Shown: positions 1 to 6,014 of the stretch, in pieces | Position numbering within the stretch: position 1 is the stretch's first letter | Layout: the number at the start of each line of letters is the position of its first letter | NCBI GenBank assembly: GCA_016763665.1 | Contig: JAESTI010000103.1 | Location: 1 to 6,014 of the forward strand | Source: Bacteroidia bacterium | GTDB taxonomy: Bacteria; Bacteroidota; Bacteroidia; Flavobacteriales; NORP286 | Reading direction: 5' to 3' | Length of the DNA: 6,014 nucleotides | Position numbers and translations under genes: made by a program | Notes under the pieces: generated by a model | Told to the model about the DNA's origin: nothing | What the model saw: the letters and a program-made list of their open reading frames with translations, nothing else | Database searches by the model: none

Positions 1-3000
1 CAAAATCCCATAGCCAGGTGTTTGGAACATATATAGTCTGATCTACAAAGGAAATTACACCGTCACAAGTAAATTGGGATAGAGAAATGAAAGCTGAAAC
101 TGGTGGCACATCTACTTCTTTAACAAAAATGCTATCTATATACACTGCATTGCCAACATCATTCCCGCCATTATTATATGAATATTTACAATTAGCCTCA
201 AATGCTATTTCCAATTGACTTCCAGTGTAGGAAGAAATATCCAACACTGCTTTGGTCCAATTGCTGGTGCCACCTGCAGGTTGATAAATATCACCAATCT
301 GGTCCCCATTAACAGTAACTCTGAAGTTGGTGTAGAAATCCTGATACTGATGTATCAACTTATAATCAAAAATCAGGAGCAGTGTAGACATACTTGTATC
401 ATTAGTACAAATTGTAGCACTTGAAAAATGATCTGGATTGACCAGGAATTCCTTGCCTGCCGCCGGGTTAACCCATCCTGAAGCAGAATTTCCATCTAGG
501 ACAATTGCGGGTGTATTGCTTGCTCCTATATTACTTACAACATCAACATTTGACTCATTACCGGTAATAATAATAAAATCGTTTGTAGTAGAATCAACAT
601 CAAAACTCTGAAAATAAGGCAAAGAACCCGCACCTACAACGTTAATATAATTTACTATTGTTGTTGTATCCGCACCATACTTGTTAGAAACGATAAACGT
701 AATATTATAAGACCCCACTCCACTGTATTGATGCGTTGGGTTTTGCGATGTATCTGTTTGCCCATCTCCAAAGTCCCATAGCCAATTTGTTGGAGATGGT
801 ATAGAATTATCTGTAAAAGTTACGAGTCCATCACAAGAAGAAACATTATCAGCAACAAATGAAGCATACGGTGGAGAAGCTGCATCAACACAGTTCCATT
901 CCATAACAAAACCTGCACCTGTTACAACTCCATCGCTTGTATGTCTTAAAGTAACATATGGTCCTGTAGAAGTCCATCTGCCACCTTCAGGCAAACTTGT
1001 CCCATCATATTGTCCTACCAAAGTACTTGAAGTATCTGGCCCATCATAGATATAGATATAATCAAATCCTGCTTCAAAATCAAAAGACTGGAATGTAATA
1101 ACAACATTCGTAATAGTTGTCCCAGCCGGTGCTATGGTAATTATAACATCTGAATTATTTAAATAATCCCCATCTCCCCCATTATCCAAAAGCAACCCGT
1201 TACAATCAGTAAACGTGGTATCACCCGTGGCAGGCATAAAAAATGAATCACATTTAAAAGAGCCTATCTCAACAGTAATATAATCCTTGATGATAGTGGT
1301 ATCATTACCAAAAAAACTGGAAACTGTTAACCCAACCGTATATACACTGTCTTTGGTATAGGTGTGAGTTGGATTTTGAGCAGTGTCCGTAACTCCATCC
1401 CCGAAATCCCATAACCAGCTTGTTGGATTAAAAGATGAAGCATCTTGAAAATTCACAATACCATCACAACTAAAAACCACATTAGAACTGATTCCTGCTA
1501 CGGGAGGGTCATCTATTTCTTTGATCAAAATGTTATCAATATATACTCCATTTCCTATATCTGAACCCCCATTAGCATGGTTATATTTACAATTAGTTTC
1601 AAAAGCCACTTCAACACGCCCACCTGAATAAGCAGATAAATCAAGTATTTCAGTATTCCAACCTGTAGTAGTGCCCGCAGTTTGATAAATATTTCCGAAT
1701 TGAATACCATTTACCATTACTCTAAAATTGGTATAGTAATCTTGAAATTGATACAATAGCTTATAATCAAAAATCAATGCAAGTGATGTTGCAGATGTTG
1801 CATCAATACATAAAGTTGCACTGGCAAAGTGGTCAGGATTCGTAGTAAATTCATCTCCTGCTACAGGGTTTGTCCATGAAATATTACTATTACCTGCCAA
1901 GATCAAACCAAATGAACTGCTGTTAGCTGCGGTATCTGATATCATCACATTTGATTGCAAGTTAGAGACTACTACAAAATCATTAATAGTAGTTCCGCCA
2001 ATTTCAAAATCTTGAAGATACTCTAACAACTGAGATGACATCACGTTGATGTAATCTACTTTTTGTAAAGTATCATTACCGTTTATATTGGTAGTAGTAA
2101 GCGTAATTGTGTATAATCCAGCTGAGGAATAAGTATATGTTGGATTCTGTGTAGTATCAGTAGTTCCATCTCCAAAATCCCATAGCCAAGAAGTTGGACT
2201 AAACAATGAGTTATCAGCAAATGAAACGACTCCTTCACAAGTATTCGTTACATCTGCAGTAAATGATGTTATAGGCGCATTGTCTACTTTTTTGATCAAA
2301 ACATTATCGATATAAACAGCGTTTCCGATGTCCAATCCGTTATTGTCATAATTATATTTGCAATTTGCTTCAAATGCTATTTCCACCAATCCTCCTGCAA
2401 ATGAGGTAAGGTCAAGGGTCTTATTTTTCCAGGCAGTAGTGGCTCCAAATGGTTGAAATAAACTATCAATTTGAATTCCATTTACAGTTATCCTGAAATT
2501 GGTATAAAAATTCTGGTATTGATACACCAACTTATAATCAAAGTTCAACATTAATGTGCTTAAAGCAGAAGCATCTACACATACTTTAGCACTGGAAAAA
2601 TGATCAGGGTTTGAAGTAAACTCATCACCCACAGCAGGATTGATCCACGCGGTAGCAGAATTACCGGCCAGGATCAAACCAAAAGAACTACTATTTGCAG
2701 CAGTATCGTTCACCAATACATTTGACTCGGAATTGGTTGTTGGAACAAAATCATCTAAACTGCTGGTTCCTAACTCGAAATTCTGATTAAACGCTAAAGG
2801 TTGAGCATCAAGTATTTCAATTAATTTGGTTTGAATAAGCGTATCGTTACCATTTGCATTGGTTGCTATTAAAGTAACATCATAGGTTCCTCTAACGGTA
2901 TAAGTATGTATAGGATTCTGGTCAGAACTTGCATTCCCGTCTCCGAAATCCCATAACCATGAAGTTGGAGAAAATAATGAGTTATCCGTAAAGGTTACAT

Positions 3001-3820
3001 CCCCCTCACAGATAGACGCTTTACTAAGGTCTGCTGAAAAAGCTGTTGTAGGAGGATCTTTTAATTCCATTAATTGAATGTTGTCAATATATACTCCATT
3101 TCCGATGCCGACACCCCCGTTGTTGTGTACATACTTACAACTTGTTTCAAAAGCAATTTCTACAGTACCACCCACATATGCAGATAAGTCTACCATCTCC
3201 ATAGCCCAATTCGTTGTTGCTCCGGAAGTTTGATAAGTACTGGTTGCAGGAACTCCATTCACAGTGATTCTAAAGTTAGTGTAATAGTCCTGATATTGAA
3301 ATATCATCTTGTAATCAAAAACCAACGCTAATGAGGAAGCACTTGAAGCATCAAAACAAAGTGTTGCACTGGCATTATGAGTGGGGTTGGTTGTAAATTC
3401 AGCTCCAGCAACAGGGTTGGCCCATGATGCAGATGAATTTCCACATAATATCAAACCAAAACTACTGGTATTAGCACCATCTGCAAATACAAACGCAAAT
3501 GATTCCGAATTATCTACTAAAACAAAATTCCCCTCTGTTCCCGATTCAAAATCTTCTGAATAGTCAATAGTGTCGGGAGTAATTTTTTCAATATAATTAG
3601 ATTGAGTCGAAGTATCGCTGCCATTAGTATTGGTGCAAATTAAAACAACAGTATATGTTCCGGGACTGCTATAAGTATTGGAAGGGTTTTGCGTACTATC
3701 TGTATTTCCATCTCCAAAATCCCATAACCAGCTTGTAGGATCATTACCGGAAAGATCGGTAAAAGCAATAACCCCATCACAAGTTTTTTGTATATCTGAA
3801 ATAAAGGAAGCAATAGGTGG
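1..3820 (-). repeat. Coding tandem array of PKD plus beta-sandwich units, period about 771 bases
   Basis: The array begins at about residue 174 and runs off the left edge. Each unit is a PKD domain of about 82 residues followed by a module of about 168 residues. The PKD tryptophan motif recurs after 257, 257, 257, 211 and 256 residues; the short interval is the unit whose second module is a CUB domain. The sandwich modules lie at bases 3065-3568, 2294-2797, 1523-2026 and 122-622. All four share an opening Phe-Asp or Phe-Glu, a GNS motif, a Glu-Phe-x3-Pro-x-His stretch, FDYK, TNFRxxVNG, a Cys-Lys-Tyr motif and a closing VYID. Copies 2 and 3 are nearest each other; copy 1 diverges most in its loops and has an extra cysteine. 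The module resembles MAM or choice-of-anchor-J beta-sandwiches; the exact family name is uncertain. Confidence 0.88.
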
Positions 3821-4339
3821 ATCAGAAGGAGAAGAAATAATAATATCATAATCTTCAGTTTCGCCCCAATTGTGTAAACTACAATAATCGGTATCCACGG
3901 GAACAATATCGTATACACTTCTTACCCGCATCCTAGTTAAACCAGTTGGAGCAGAAACAGGAATAGTAAAAGAATCAGTTATAAGAGCAACTGTAGCCAC
4001 TGTTGAAGCCCATACAAATTCACTGGTATCATCGAAAGTGCTATCTTGATTATAATCGATCCATATACCAAAACCCTGGAGAAAGCTTCCTGACTGAACC
4101 GTAAAAGTATAAGTATTACCTTGCTTTAGGGCAGTTGACATACCGGTGTTTTGATAATTATCAACTTGGCCGTTACAACCAGAGCTTGTATTGTTTATTG
4201 AAGCTATTGTGAAGCTATTGATAATATCATCAGAAGTACAAGAATTAACGTATGTCGGGGTACAATATTGAGCAGTTGCAACCCAACTGTTCAATAAAAT
4301 AATACAGAAAAGTATTATAAGGCAATTAGTCTTTTTCAT
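1..4339 (-). CDS. Large secreted multidomain protein (GEVED, six PKD, four MAM/anchor-like modules, CUB), 3' end outside window
   Basis: This frame stays open for 1446 codons from the ATG at 4339-4337 to the window edge. Residues 1-23 form a signal peptide: MKK, a hydrophobic run, then ATA before Gln24. A GEVED domain follows (about 70-167). Six PKD domains come next, with their SWLWDFGDG-type motif at Trp204, 461, 718, 975, 1186 and 1442; the last is cut by the edge. Four copies of a MAM / choice-of-anchor-like beta-sandwich lie at about 258-425, 515-682, 772-939 and 1240-1406. A CUB domain occupies about 1030-1150. There is no catalytic domain in view, so the visible part looks structural or adhesive: PKD and CUB domains usually act as spacers or as carbohydrate- or protein-binding modules outside the cell. 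A type IX secretion C-terminal signal is expected but would lie off the left edge. The start follows a long AT-rich leader with no clear Shine-Dalgarno sequence, as is usual in Bacteroidota. I am sure of the domains; the exact role is inferred. Confidence 0.93.
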   Translation of the reverse strand, partial: MKKTNCLIILFCIILLNSWVATAQYCTPTYVNSCTSDDIINSFTIASINNTSSGCNGQVDNYQNTGMSTALKQGNTYTFTVQSGSFLQGFGIWIDYNQDSTFDDTSEFVWASTVATVALITDSFTIPVSAPTGLTRMRVRSVYDIVPVDTDYCSLHNWGETEDYDIIISSPSDPPIASFISDIQKTCDGVIAFTDLSGNDPTSWLWDFGDGNTDSTQNPSNTYSSPGTYTVVLICTNTNGSDTSTQSNYIEKITPDTIDYSEDFESGTEGNFVLVDNSESFAFVFADGANTSSFGLILCGNSSASWANPVAGAEFTTNPTHNASATLCFDASSASSLALVFDYKMIFQYQDYYTNFRITVNGVPATSTYQTSGATTNWAMEMVDLSAYVGGTVEIAFETSCKYVHNNGGVGIGNGVYIDNIQLMELKDPPTTAFSADLSKASICEGDVTFTDNSLFSPTSWLWDFGDGNASSDQNPIHTYTVRGTYDVTLIATNANGNDTLIQTKLIEILDAQPLAFNQNFELGTSSLDDFVPTTNSESNVLVNDTAANSSSFGLILAGNSATAWINPAVGDEFTSNPDHFSSAKVCVDASALSTLMLNFDYKLVYQYQNFYTNFRITVNGIQIDSLFQPFGATTAWKNKTLDLTSFAGGLVEIAFEANCKYNYDNNGLDIGNAVYIDNVLIKKVDNAPITSFTADVTNTCEGVVSFADNSLFSPTSWLWDFGDGTTDTTQNPTYTYSSAGLYTITLTTTNINGNDTLQKVDYINVMSSQLLEYLQDFEIGGTTINDFVVVSNLQSNVMISDTAANSSSFGLILAGNSNISWTNPVAGDEFTTNPDHFASATLCIDATSATSLALIFDYKLLYQFQDYYTNFRVMVNGIQFGNIYQTAGTTTGWNTEILDLSAYSGGRVEVAFETNCKYNHANGGSDIGNGVYIDNILIKEIDDPPVAGISSNVVFSCDGIVNFQDASSFNPTSWLWDFGDGVTDTAQNPTHTYTKDSVYTVGLTVSSFFGNDTTIIKDYITVEIGSFKCDSFFMPATGDTTFTDCNGLLLDNGGDGDYLNNSDVIITIAPAGTTITNVVITFQSFDFEAGFDYIYIYDGPDTSSTLVGQYDGTSLPEGGRWTSTGPYVTLRHTSDGVVTGAGFVMEWNCVDAASPPYASFVADNVSSCDGLVTFTDNSIPSPTNWLWDFGDGQTDTSQNPTHQYSGVGSYNITFIVSNKYGADTTTIVNYINVVGAGSLPYFQSFDVDSTTNDFIIITGNESNVDVVSNIGASNTPAIVLDGNSASGWVNPAAGKEFLVNPDHFSSATICTNDTSMSTLLLIFDYKLIHQYQDFYTNFRVTVNGDQIGDIYQPAGGTSNWTKAVLDISSYTGSQLEIAFEANCKYSYNNGGNDVGNAVYIDSIFVKEVDVPPVSAFISLSQFTCDGVISFVDQTIYVPNTWLWDF
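890..1252 (-). other. CUB domain inside the repeat array
   Basis: Residues about 1030-1150 read as a CUB domain. Cys1030 and Cys1046 come first, then a Gly-Asp-Tyr-Leu-Asn-Asn stretch, a strand with TFQSFDFE, the typical FDYIYIYDG segment, a late TLRHTSD segment, and a GFVMEWNC ending at Cys1150. The acidic residues of FDFE and of DYIYIYDG are where calcium-binding CUB domains place their ligands, so calcium-dependent binding is plausible but inferred. The domain replaces the beta-sandwich module after the fourth PKD and shortens that unit to 211 residues. CUB domains in Bacteroidota occur in secreted peptidases and adhesins; no peptidase is visible here. Confidence 0.85.
3839..4132 (-). other. 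GEVED domain of the large surface protein
   Basis: Residues about 70-167 carry the hallmarks of the GEVED family, found mainly in exported Bacteroidota proteins. There is a WIDYNQD stretch at 93-99, a Glu-Phe-Val segment at 107-109, an RMRVR strand at 136-140, and the naming motif near the end as GETEDY (159-164). The acidic loop reads Asp95-Tyr-Asn97-Gln-Asp99-Ser-Thr-Phe, where a glycine is more usual after the last Asp. The domain function is not established; the acidic loop could bind calcium, which is my inference. It sits directly after the signal peptide and before the first PKD domain. Confidence 0.85.
4271..4339 (-). other. Sec signal peptide of the large surface protein
   Basis: Residues 1-23 have two lysines after Met1, a hydrophobic core of Ile, Leu and Phe (about 7-16), and an Ala-Thr-Ala cleavage box followed by Gln24. 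The next residues (Gln-Tyr-Cys-Thr-Pro) are a common mature N-terminus for GEVED proteins. The cysteine (Cys26) comes after the cleavage box and is not in a lipobox, so signal peptidase I is more likely than lipoprotein processing. Confidence 0.85.
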
Positions 4340-4373
4340 TTTGGGTAAAAGAATCAAGGTCTCTATCATTCAT

Positions 4374-4396
4374 TACATTCAACACTTAAGAATGTA
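4374..4396. repeat. Inverted repeat in the leader of the large surface-protein gene
   Basis: TACATTC at 4374-4380 is the exact reverse complement of GAATGTA at 4390-4396, with a 9-base spacer. It ends 34 bases before the ATG of the minus-strand gene. It could form a weak hairpin in the 5' untranslated leader or serve as a protein-binding site. With 7-base arms in AT-rich DNA, chance is a real alternative. Confidence 0.35.
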
Positions 4397-4462
4397 CCCA
4401 ATCAACCCTTTTTCTTTAAAATAAATCAAATACGCATTCAAAGATCGCAATTAAAAAGGTGG

Positions 4463-4490
4463 TTTAAATCCCTGAATACCATGATTTAAA
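4463..4490. repeat. AT-rich inverted repeat in the intergenic region
   Basis: TTTAAATC at 4463-4470 and GATTTAAA at 4483-4490 are exact reverse complements around a 12-base spacer. It lies about 124-151 bases upstream of the minus-strand start. There is no GC-rich stem or T-tract, so it does not look like a terminator. It may be an operator or a chance match. Confidence 0.3.
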
Positions 4491-4592
4491 TAATAAAAAT
4501 ACAACAATTGGCAGAGAAAACAACCCTGCATTTTAAAATCAAAATTCAATTTTATCTGTAACCGATTTCAAGCCAATTATTCTTAATATACT

Positions 4593-4630
4593 AAATTTCA
4601 ATGATTTATCCAAATTTCAATCCGATTTAT
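4593..4630. repeat. Short near-direct repeat in the intergenic region
   Basis: AAATTTCAATGATTTAT at 4593-4609 is followed at 4612-4630 by AAATTTCAATCCGATTTAT, the same string with two extra bases. The copies are offset by 19 bases, roughly two helical turns, which would put two binding sites on the same DNA face. A partial third likeness (CCGATTTCAA) begins at 4562. Function is unknown. Confidence 0.4.
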
Positions 4631-4764
4631 AGCTAAAAACTTCATTCATCATAGTGCACATGGCTGTAATCACTTTGTGAGACGAAAGAATAGAGTACAA
4701 CAAAGGTATTATTCAAAATATTGAAACGGAAATAAAACTACATATAAAACAATTTTAAAACAAA

Positions 4765-4782
4765 ATGTTATATTTACAACAT
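4765..4782 (+). promoter_or_regulatory. Candidate operator palindrome upstream of the ACT-domain gene
   Basis: The 18 bases from ATGTT (4765-4769) to AACAT (4778-4782) form an imperfect palindrome: seven of nine positions pair, with the mismatches at the sixth and the central position. It ends 17 bases before the ATG at 4800 and covers TATATTTA (4769-4776), which resembles the downstream box of a Bacteroidota promoter. A repressor bound here could block transcription, and autoregulation by the adjacent ACT protein is possible. This is inference from symmetry and position only. Confidence 0.35.
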
Positions 4783-4799
4783 ATTCAAACAATTTACCA

Positions 4800-5465
4800 A
4801 TGAAGACAATATCGGAAGCCGTTGAAGAAACTATCAAACAATCTCCATTCATGGAAGATTTTCTAATAGATGGGATCATCAACTTGACTGCACTGGCGAG
4901 GAAGATCAAGCCTGAAATTGAAATGCATTTAGGCAAGGAGGTTCAACAAGGGGCTATGGTAATGGCACTAAAGAGGTTTAATCCACAGCTTAATATTAGC
5001 ACAAAAAAGAAGATCAATAAGTTTATGTCCAATTTAGGGGCAATAACAGTAAGATCTAATCTGAATGATTACGCTTTTACTAATTCAGCGTCACTTGCAA
5101 AAAACCAAACGACTTTGCTATCCAAAATTTCCGATAATAAAGAGGTTTTTTATGCATTATCAATGGGTACACATGAAACCACAATAGTAATAAGCGCCTC
5201 GCAAAGTGATTTGGTAAATGAACTGTTTAAGAAAGAGACACGATTGTCAATTAAGCAAAATTTATCTTCCATTTCCATAAAGTTACCAACTCAACTATAC
5301 GACACTCCTGGTGTATATTTTTACATGTTGCAGAAAATTGCCTGGGCGGGAATCAATGTAATTGATGTCATTTCCACCATTTATGAATTTACAATTATTG
5401 TTGAAGACGTGGATGTCGGCAACACATTCAATATTTTGAATGATCTAAAAAAACTTGGTATTTAA
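4800..5465 (+). CDS. ACT domain-containing regulatory protein
   Basis: This is a complete 221-residue protein from ATG to TAA. Its C-terminus (about 160-221) is an ACT domain of the aspartokinase type: a strand, then TPGVYFYMLQKIAWAGINVIDV (169-190; PGV, then helix, then AGINV), then a STIYEFTIIVED strand and a final helix. ACT domains usually bind amino acids or other small ligands. Residues about 80-145 (ITVRS strand, helix, TTIVIS strand, helix) may be a degenerate second ACT-like fold. The N-terminus (about 10-60) has a predicted helical segment with GIINLTALARKIKPEIE, seen in small ACT proteins of bacteria and archaea and possibly a DNA-binding or dimerising part. No kinase or other catalytic domain is present, so it is not a working aspartokinase despite that resemblance. 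No clear Shine-Dalgarno sequence precedes the ATG; the upstream palindrome at 4765-4782 may control it. The ligand and target are unknown. Confidence 0.88.
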   Translation: MKTISEAVEETIKQSPFMEDFLIDGIINLTALARKIKPEIEMHLGKEVQQGAMVMALKRFNPQLNISTKKKINKFMSNLGAITVRSNLNDYAFTNSASLAKNQTTLLSKISDNKEVFYALSMGTHETTIVISASQSDLVNELFKKETRLSIKQNLSSISIKLPTQLYDTPGVYFYMLQKIAWAGINVIDVISTIYEFTIIVEDVDVGNTFNILNDLKKLGI

Positions 5466-5468
5466 AGC

Positions 5469-6014
5469 TTAATTTAAGTCATCTAATTTAGCCGTTAACC
5501 AATTAATATCTGCCACTTGTTTGTTGCTTTCAACCTCATTTTTAAGGACAATTATTTTTTTCGTATCATTTCCGTTAAGTTTTATTTGCATCGCTTTCTT
5601 CACATATTTGATCAAATTCAAATAAACCGTCTTTTGATAATCCGAAATTAACTTGTTCCTTCTTAAATACGTTCGAAAAGAATCGATCAGTGAGTACAAG
5701 CCTTCAACTTCCTCTAGTTCATAATAAATTTTTAACAACTTTGATTTTGAGTCCAAAGAATAATATACATCAGTAAAATCAACTTCCTGAAATAATTTTA
5801 ATGCTTTTGTGTATTCTTTTTGATGAAAATGTAAGCAGGCCAAATTATAAGTAAATGCATTTTTCCGGAATTCAACGGCTATCTTCTTTTCATAATCATG
5901 AATGAACTTTTTGGTCCACTCAATTTCCTCTACCCGCAACCCAACGGTAACGATGTTCTTGTAATCCCAAGGTGAAATATTTTTCTCTTCAAGAATTATT
6001 TCCTTGTCAAGTAA
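5469..6014 (-). CDS. TPR-type helical protein, C-terminal part; 5' end outside window
   Basis: The frame is open from the right edge to the TAA at 5471-5469, giving 181 residues. The first in-window TTG-initiated stretch (5939) is not the true start: the frame continues upstream without a stop and encodes SPWDYKNIVTVGLR, which reads smoothly into EEIEWTKKFI. The protein is almost entirely helical. Residues about 50-80 hold a TPR-like pair (NAFTYNLACLHF, then EYTKALKLFQEV), followed by FTDVYYSLDSKSKLLKIYYEL and SLIDSFRTYLRRN. This sequence style is known from uncharacterised TPR-containing proteins of Bacteroidota, so a protein-protein scaffold role is likely. The lysine-rich C-terminal tail ends in WLTAKLDDLN. 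It converges on the ACT gene with only three bases between stops. No enzyme function is suggested. Confidence 0.85.
   Translation of the reverse strand, partial: LLDKEIILEEKNISPWDYKNIVTVGLRVEEIEWTKKFIHDYEKKIAVEFRKNAFTYNLACLHFHQKEYTKALKLFQEVDFTDVYYSLDSKSKLLKIYYELEEVEGLYSLIDSFRTYLRRNKLISDYQKTVYLNLIKYVKKAMQIKLNGNDTKKIIVLKNEVESNKQVADINWLTAKLDDLN

Larger units (their letters stand above)
4340..4799. other. Divergent intergenic region, AT-rich, no gene seen
   Basis: These 460 bases separate the divergent start codons at 4339 (minus) and 4800 (plus), so both promoters should lie here. I see no convincing coding frame, tRNA or structured RNA. A Bacteroidota-type promoter (TTG, 19 bases, TAxxTTTG) could not be found as a full match on either strand; TATATTTA at 4769-4776 resembles the downstream box but has no TTG at the right distance. 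Short inverted repeats lie at 4374-4396, 4463-4490 and 4765-4782, and a direct repeat at 4593-4630. Confidence 0.7.

Noticed and set aside
215..424. A 69-codon plus-strand reading frame
   Set aside because: It is antisense to the fourth sandwich module of the large gene, has no recognisable domain and no ribosome-binding context.
3381..3563. A 60-codon plus-strand reading frame
   Set aside because: It is antisense to the first sandwich module and has no family features; the opposite strand is clearly the coding one.
3640..3918. A 92-codon hydrophobic reading frame on the minus strand that could pass for a small membrane protein
   Set aside because: It lies wholly inside the large surface-protein gene in another frame of the same strand. 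The real frame there encodes clear GEVED and PKD motifs, so this is a shadow.
1..4339. CRISPR array or DNA-level satellite, suggested by recurring strings such as ATCCCATAACCA
   Set aside because: The recurrences are about 770 bases apart and encode the PKD Trp-Leu-Trp-Asp-Phe motif, so they are protein-domain repeats.
4463..4490. Rho-independent terminator
   Set aside because: The arms are only A/T apart from one C-G pair, there is no T-tract after the stem, and no gene ends there.
4709..4936. A 75-codon minus-strand reading frame crossing the start of the ACT gene
   Set aside because: It is antisense to the conserved N-terminus of the ACT protein and over intergenic DNA, with no recognisable family.
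4800..5465. Aspartate kinase
   Set aside because: Only the ACT portion resembles aspartokinase; at 221 residues there is no amino-acid kinase domain or nucleotide-binding motif.
5469..5939. Treating the TPR gene as a complete 156-residue protein starting at the TTG at 5939
   Set aside because: The frame continues upstream to the window edge with a coherent helical sequence, so the true start is outside.

Overview
The window looks like chromosomal DNA from an AT-rich member of the Bacteroidota. The evidence is the protein families: an exported protein with a GEVED domain, PKD domains and a CUB domain, and a TPR protein of a type common in that phylum. The start codons also lack a clear Shine-Dalgarno sequence. 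Genus and species cannot be named from this stretch.

Positions 1-4339 (minus strand) are the first 1446 codons of one very large secreted or surface protein, whose 3' end lies beyond the left edge. In order it has a signal peptide, a GEVED domain, then a long array in which PKD domains alternate with a roughly 168-residue beta-sandwich (MAM / choice-of-anchor-like) module. One CUB domain takes the place of the sandwich module in the fourth unit. The PKD tryptophan motif recurs six times at 257, 257, 257, 211 and 256 residues. The architecture fits an adhesin or matrix protein exported through Sec and, probably, the type IX secretion system; the C-terminal sorting signal that would prove this is outside the window.

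Positions 4340-4799 are an AT-rich divergent intergenic region with no gene that I can support. It holds several short inverted repeats and one short direct repeat that could be regulatory.

Positions 4800-5465 (plus strand) encode a complete 221-residue protein with a C-terminal ACT domain and no kinase or other catalytic domain, probably a small ligand-sensing regulator. It converges, with only 3 bases between stop codons, on a minus-strand gene (5469-6014, 5' end outside the window) for the C-terminal part of a helical TPR-type protein.

The three genes show no obvious shared pathway: the large protein has its own promoter region, and the other two are convergent. I do not see a defence system, mobile element, CRISPR array or RNA gene. 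The most distinctive content is the modular repeat architecture of the surface protein and the palindrome just upstream of the ACT-domain gene.
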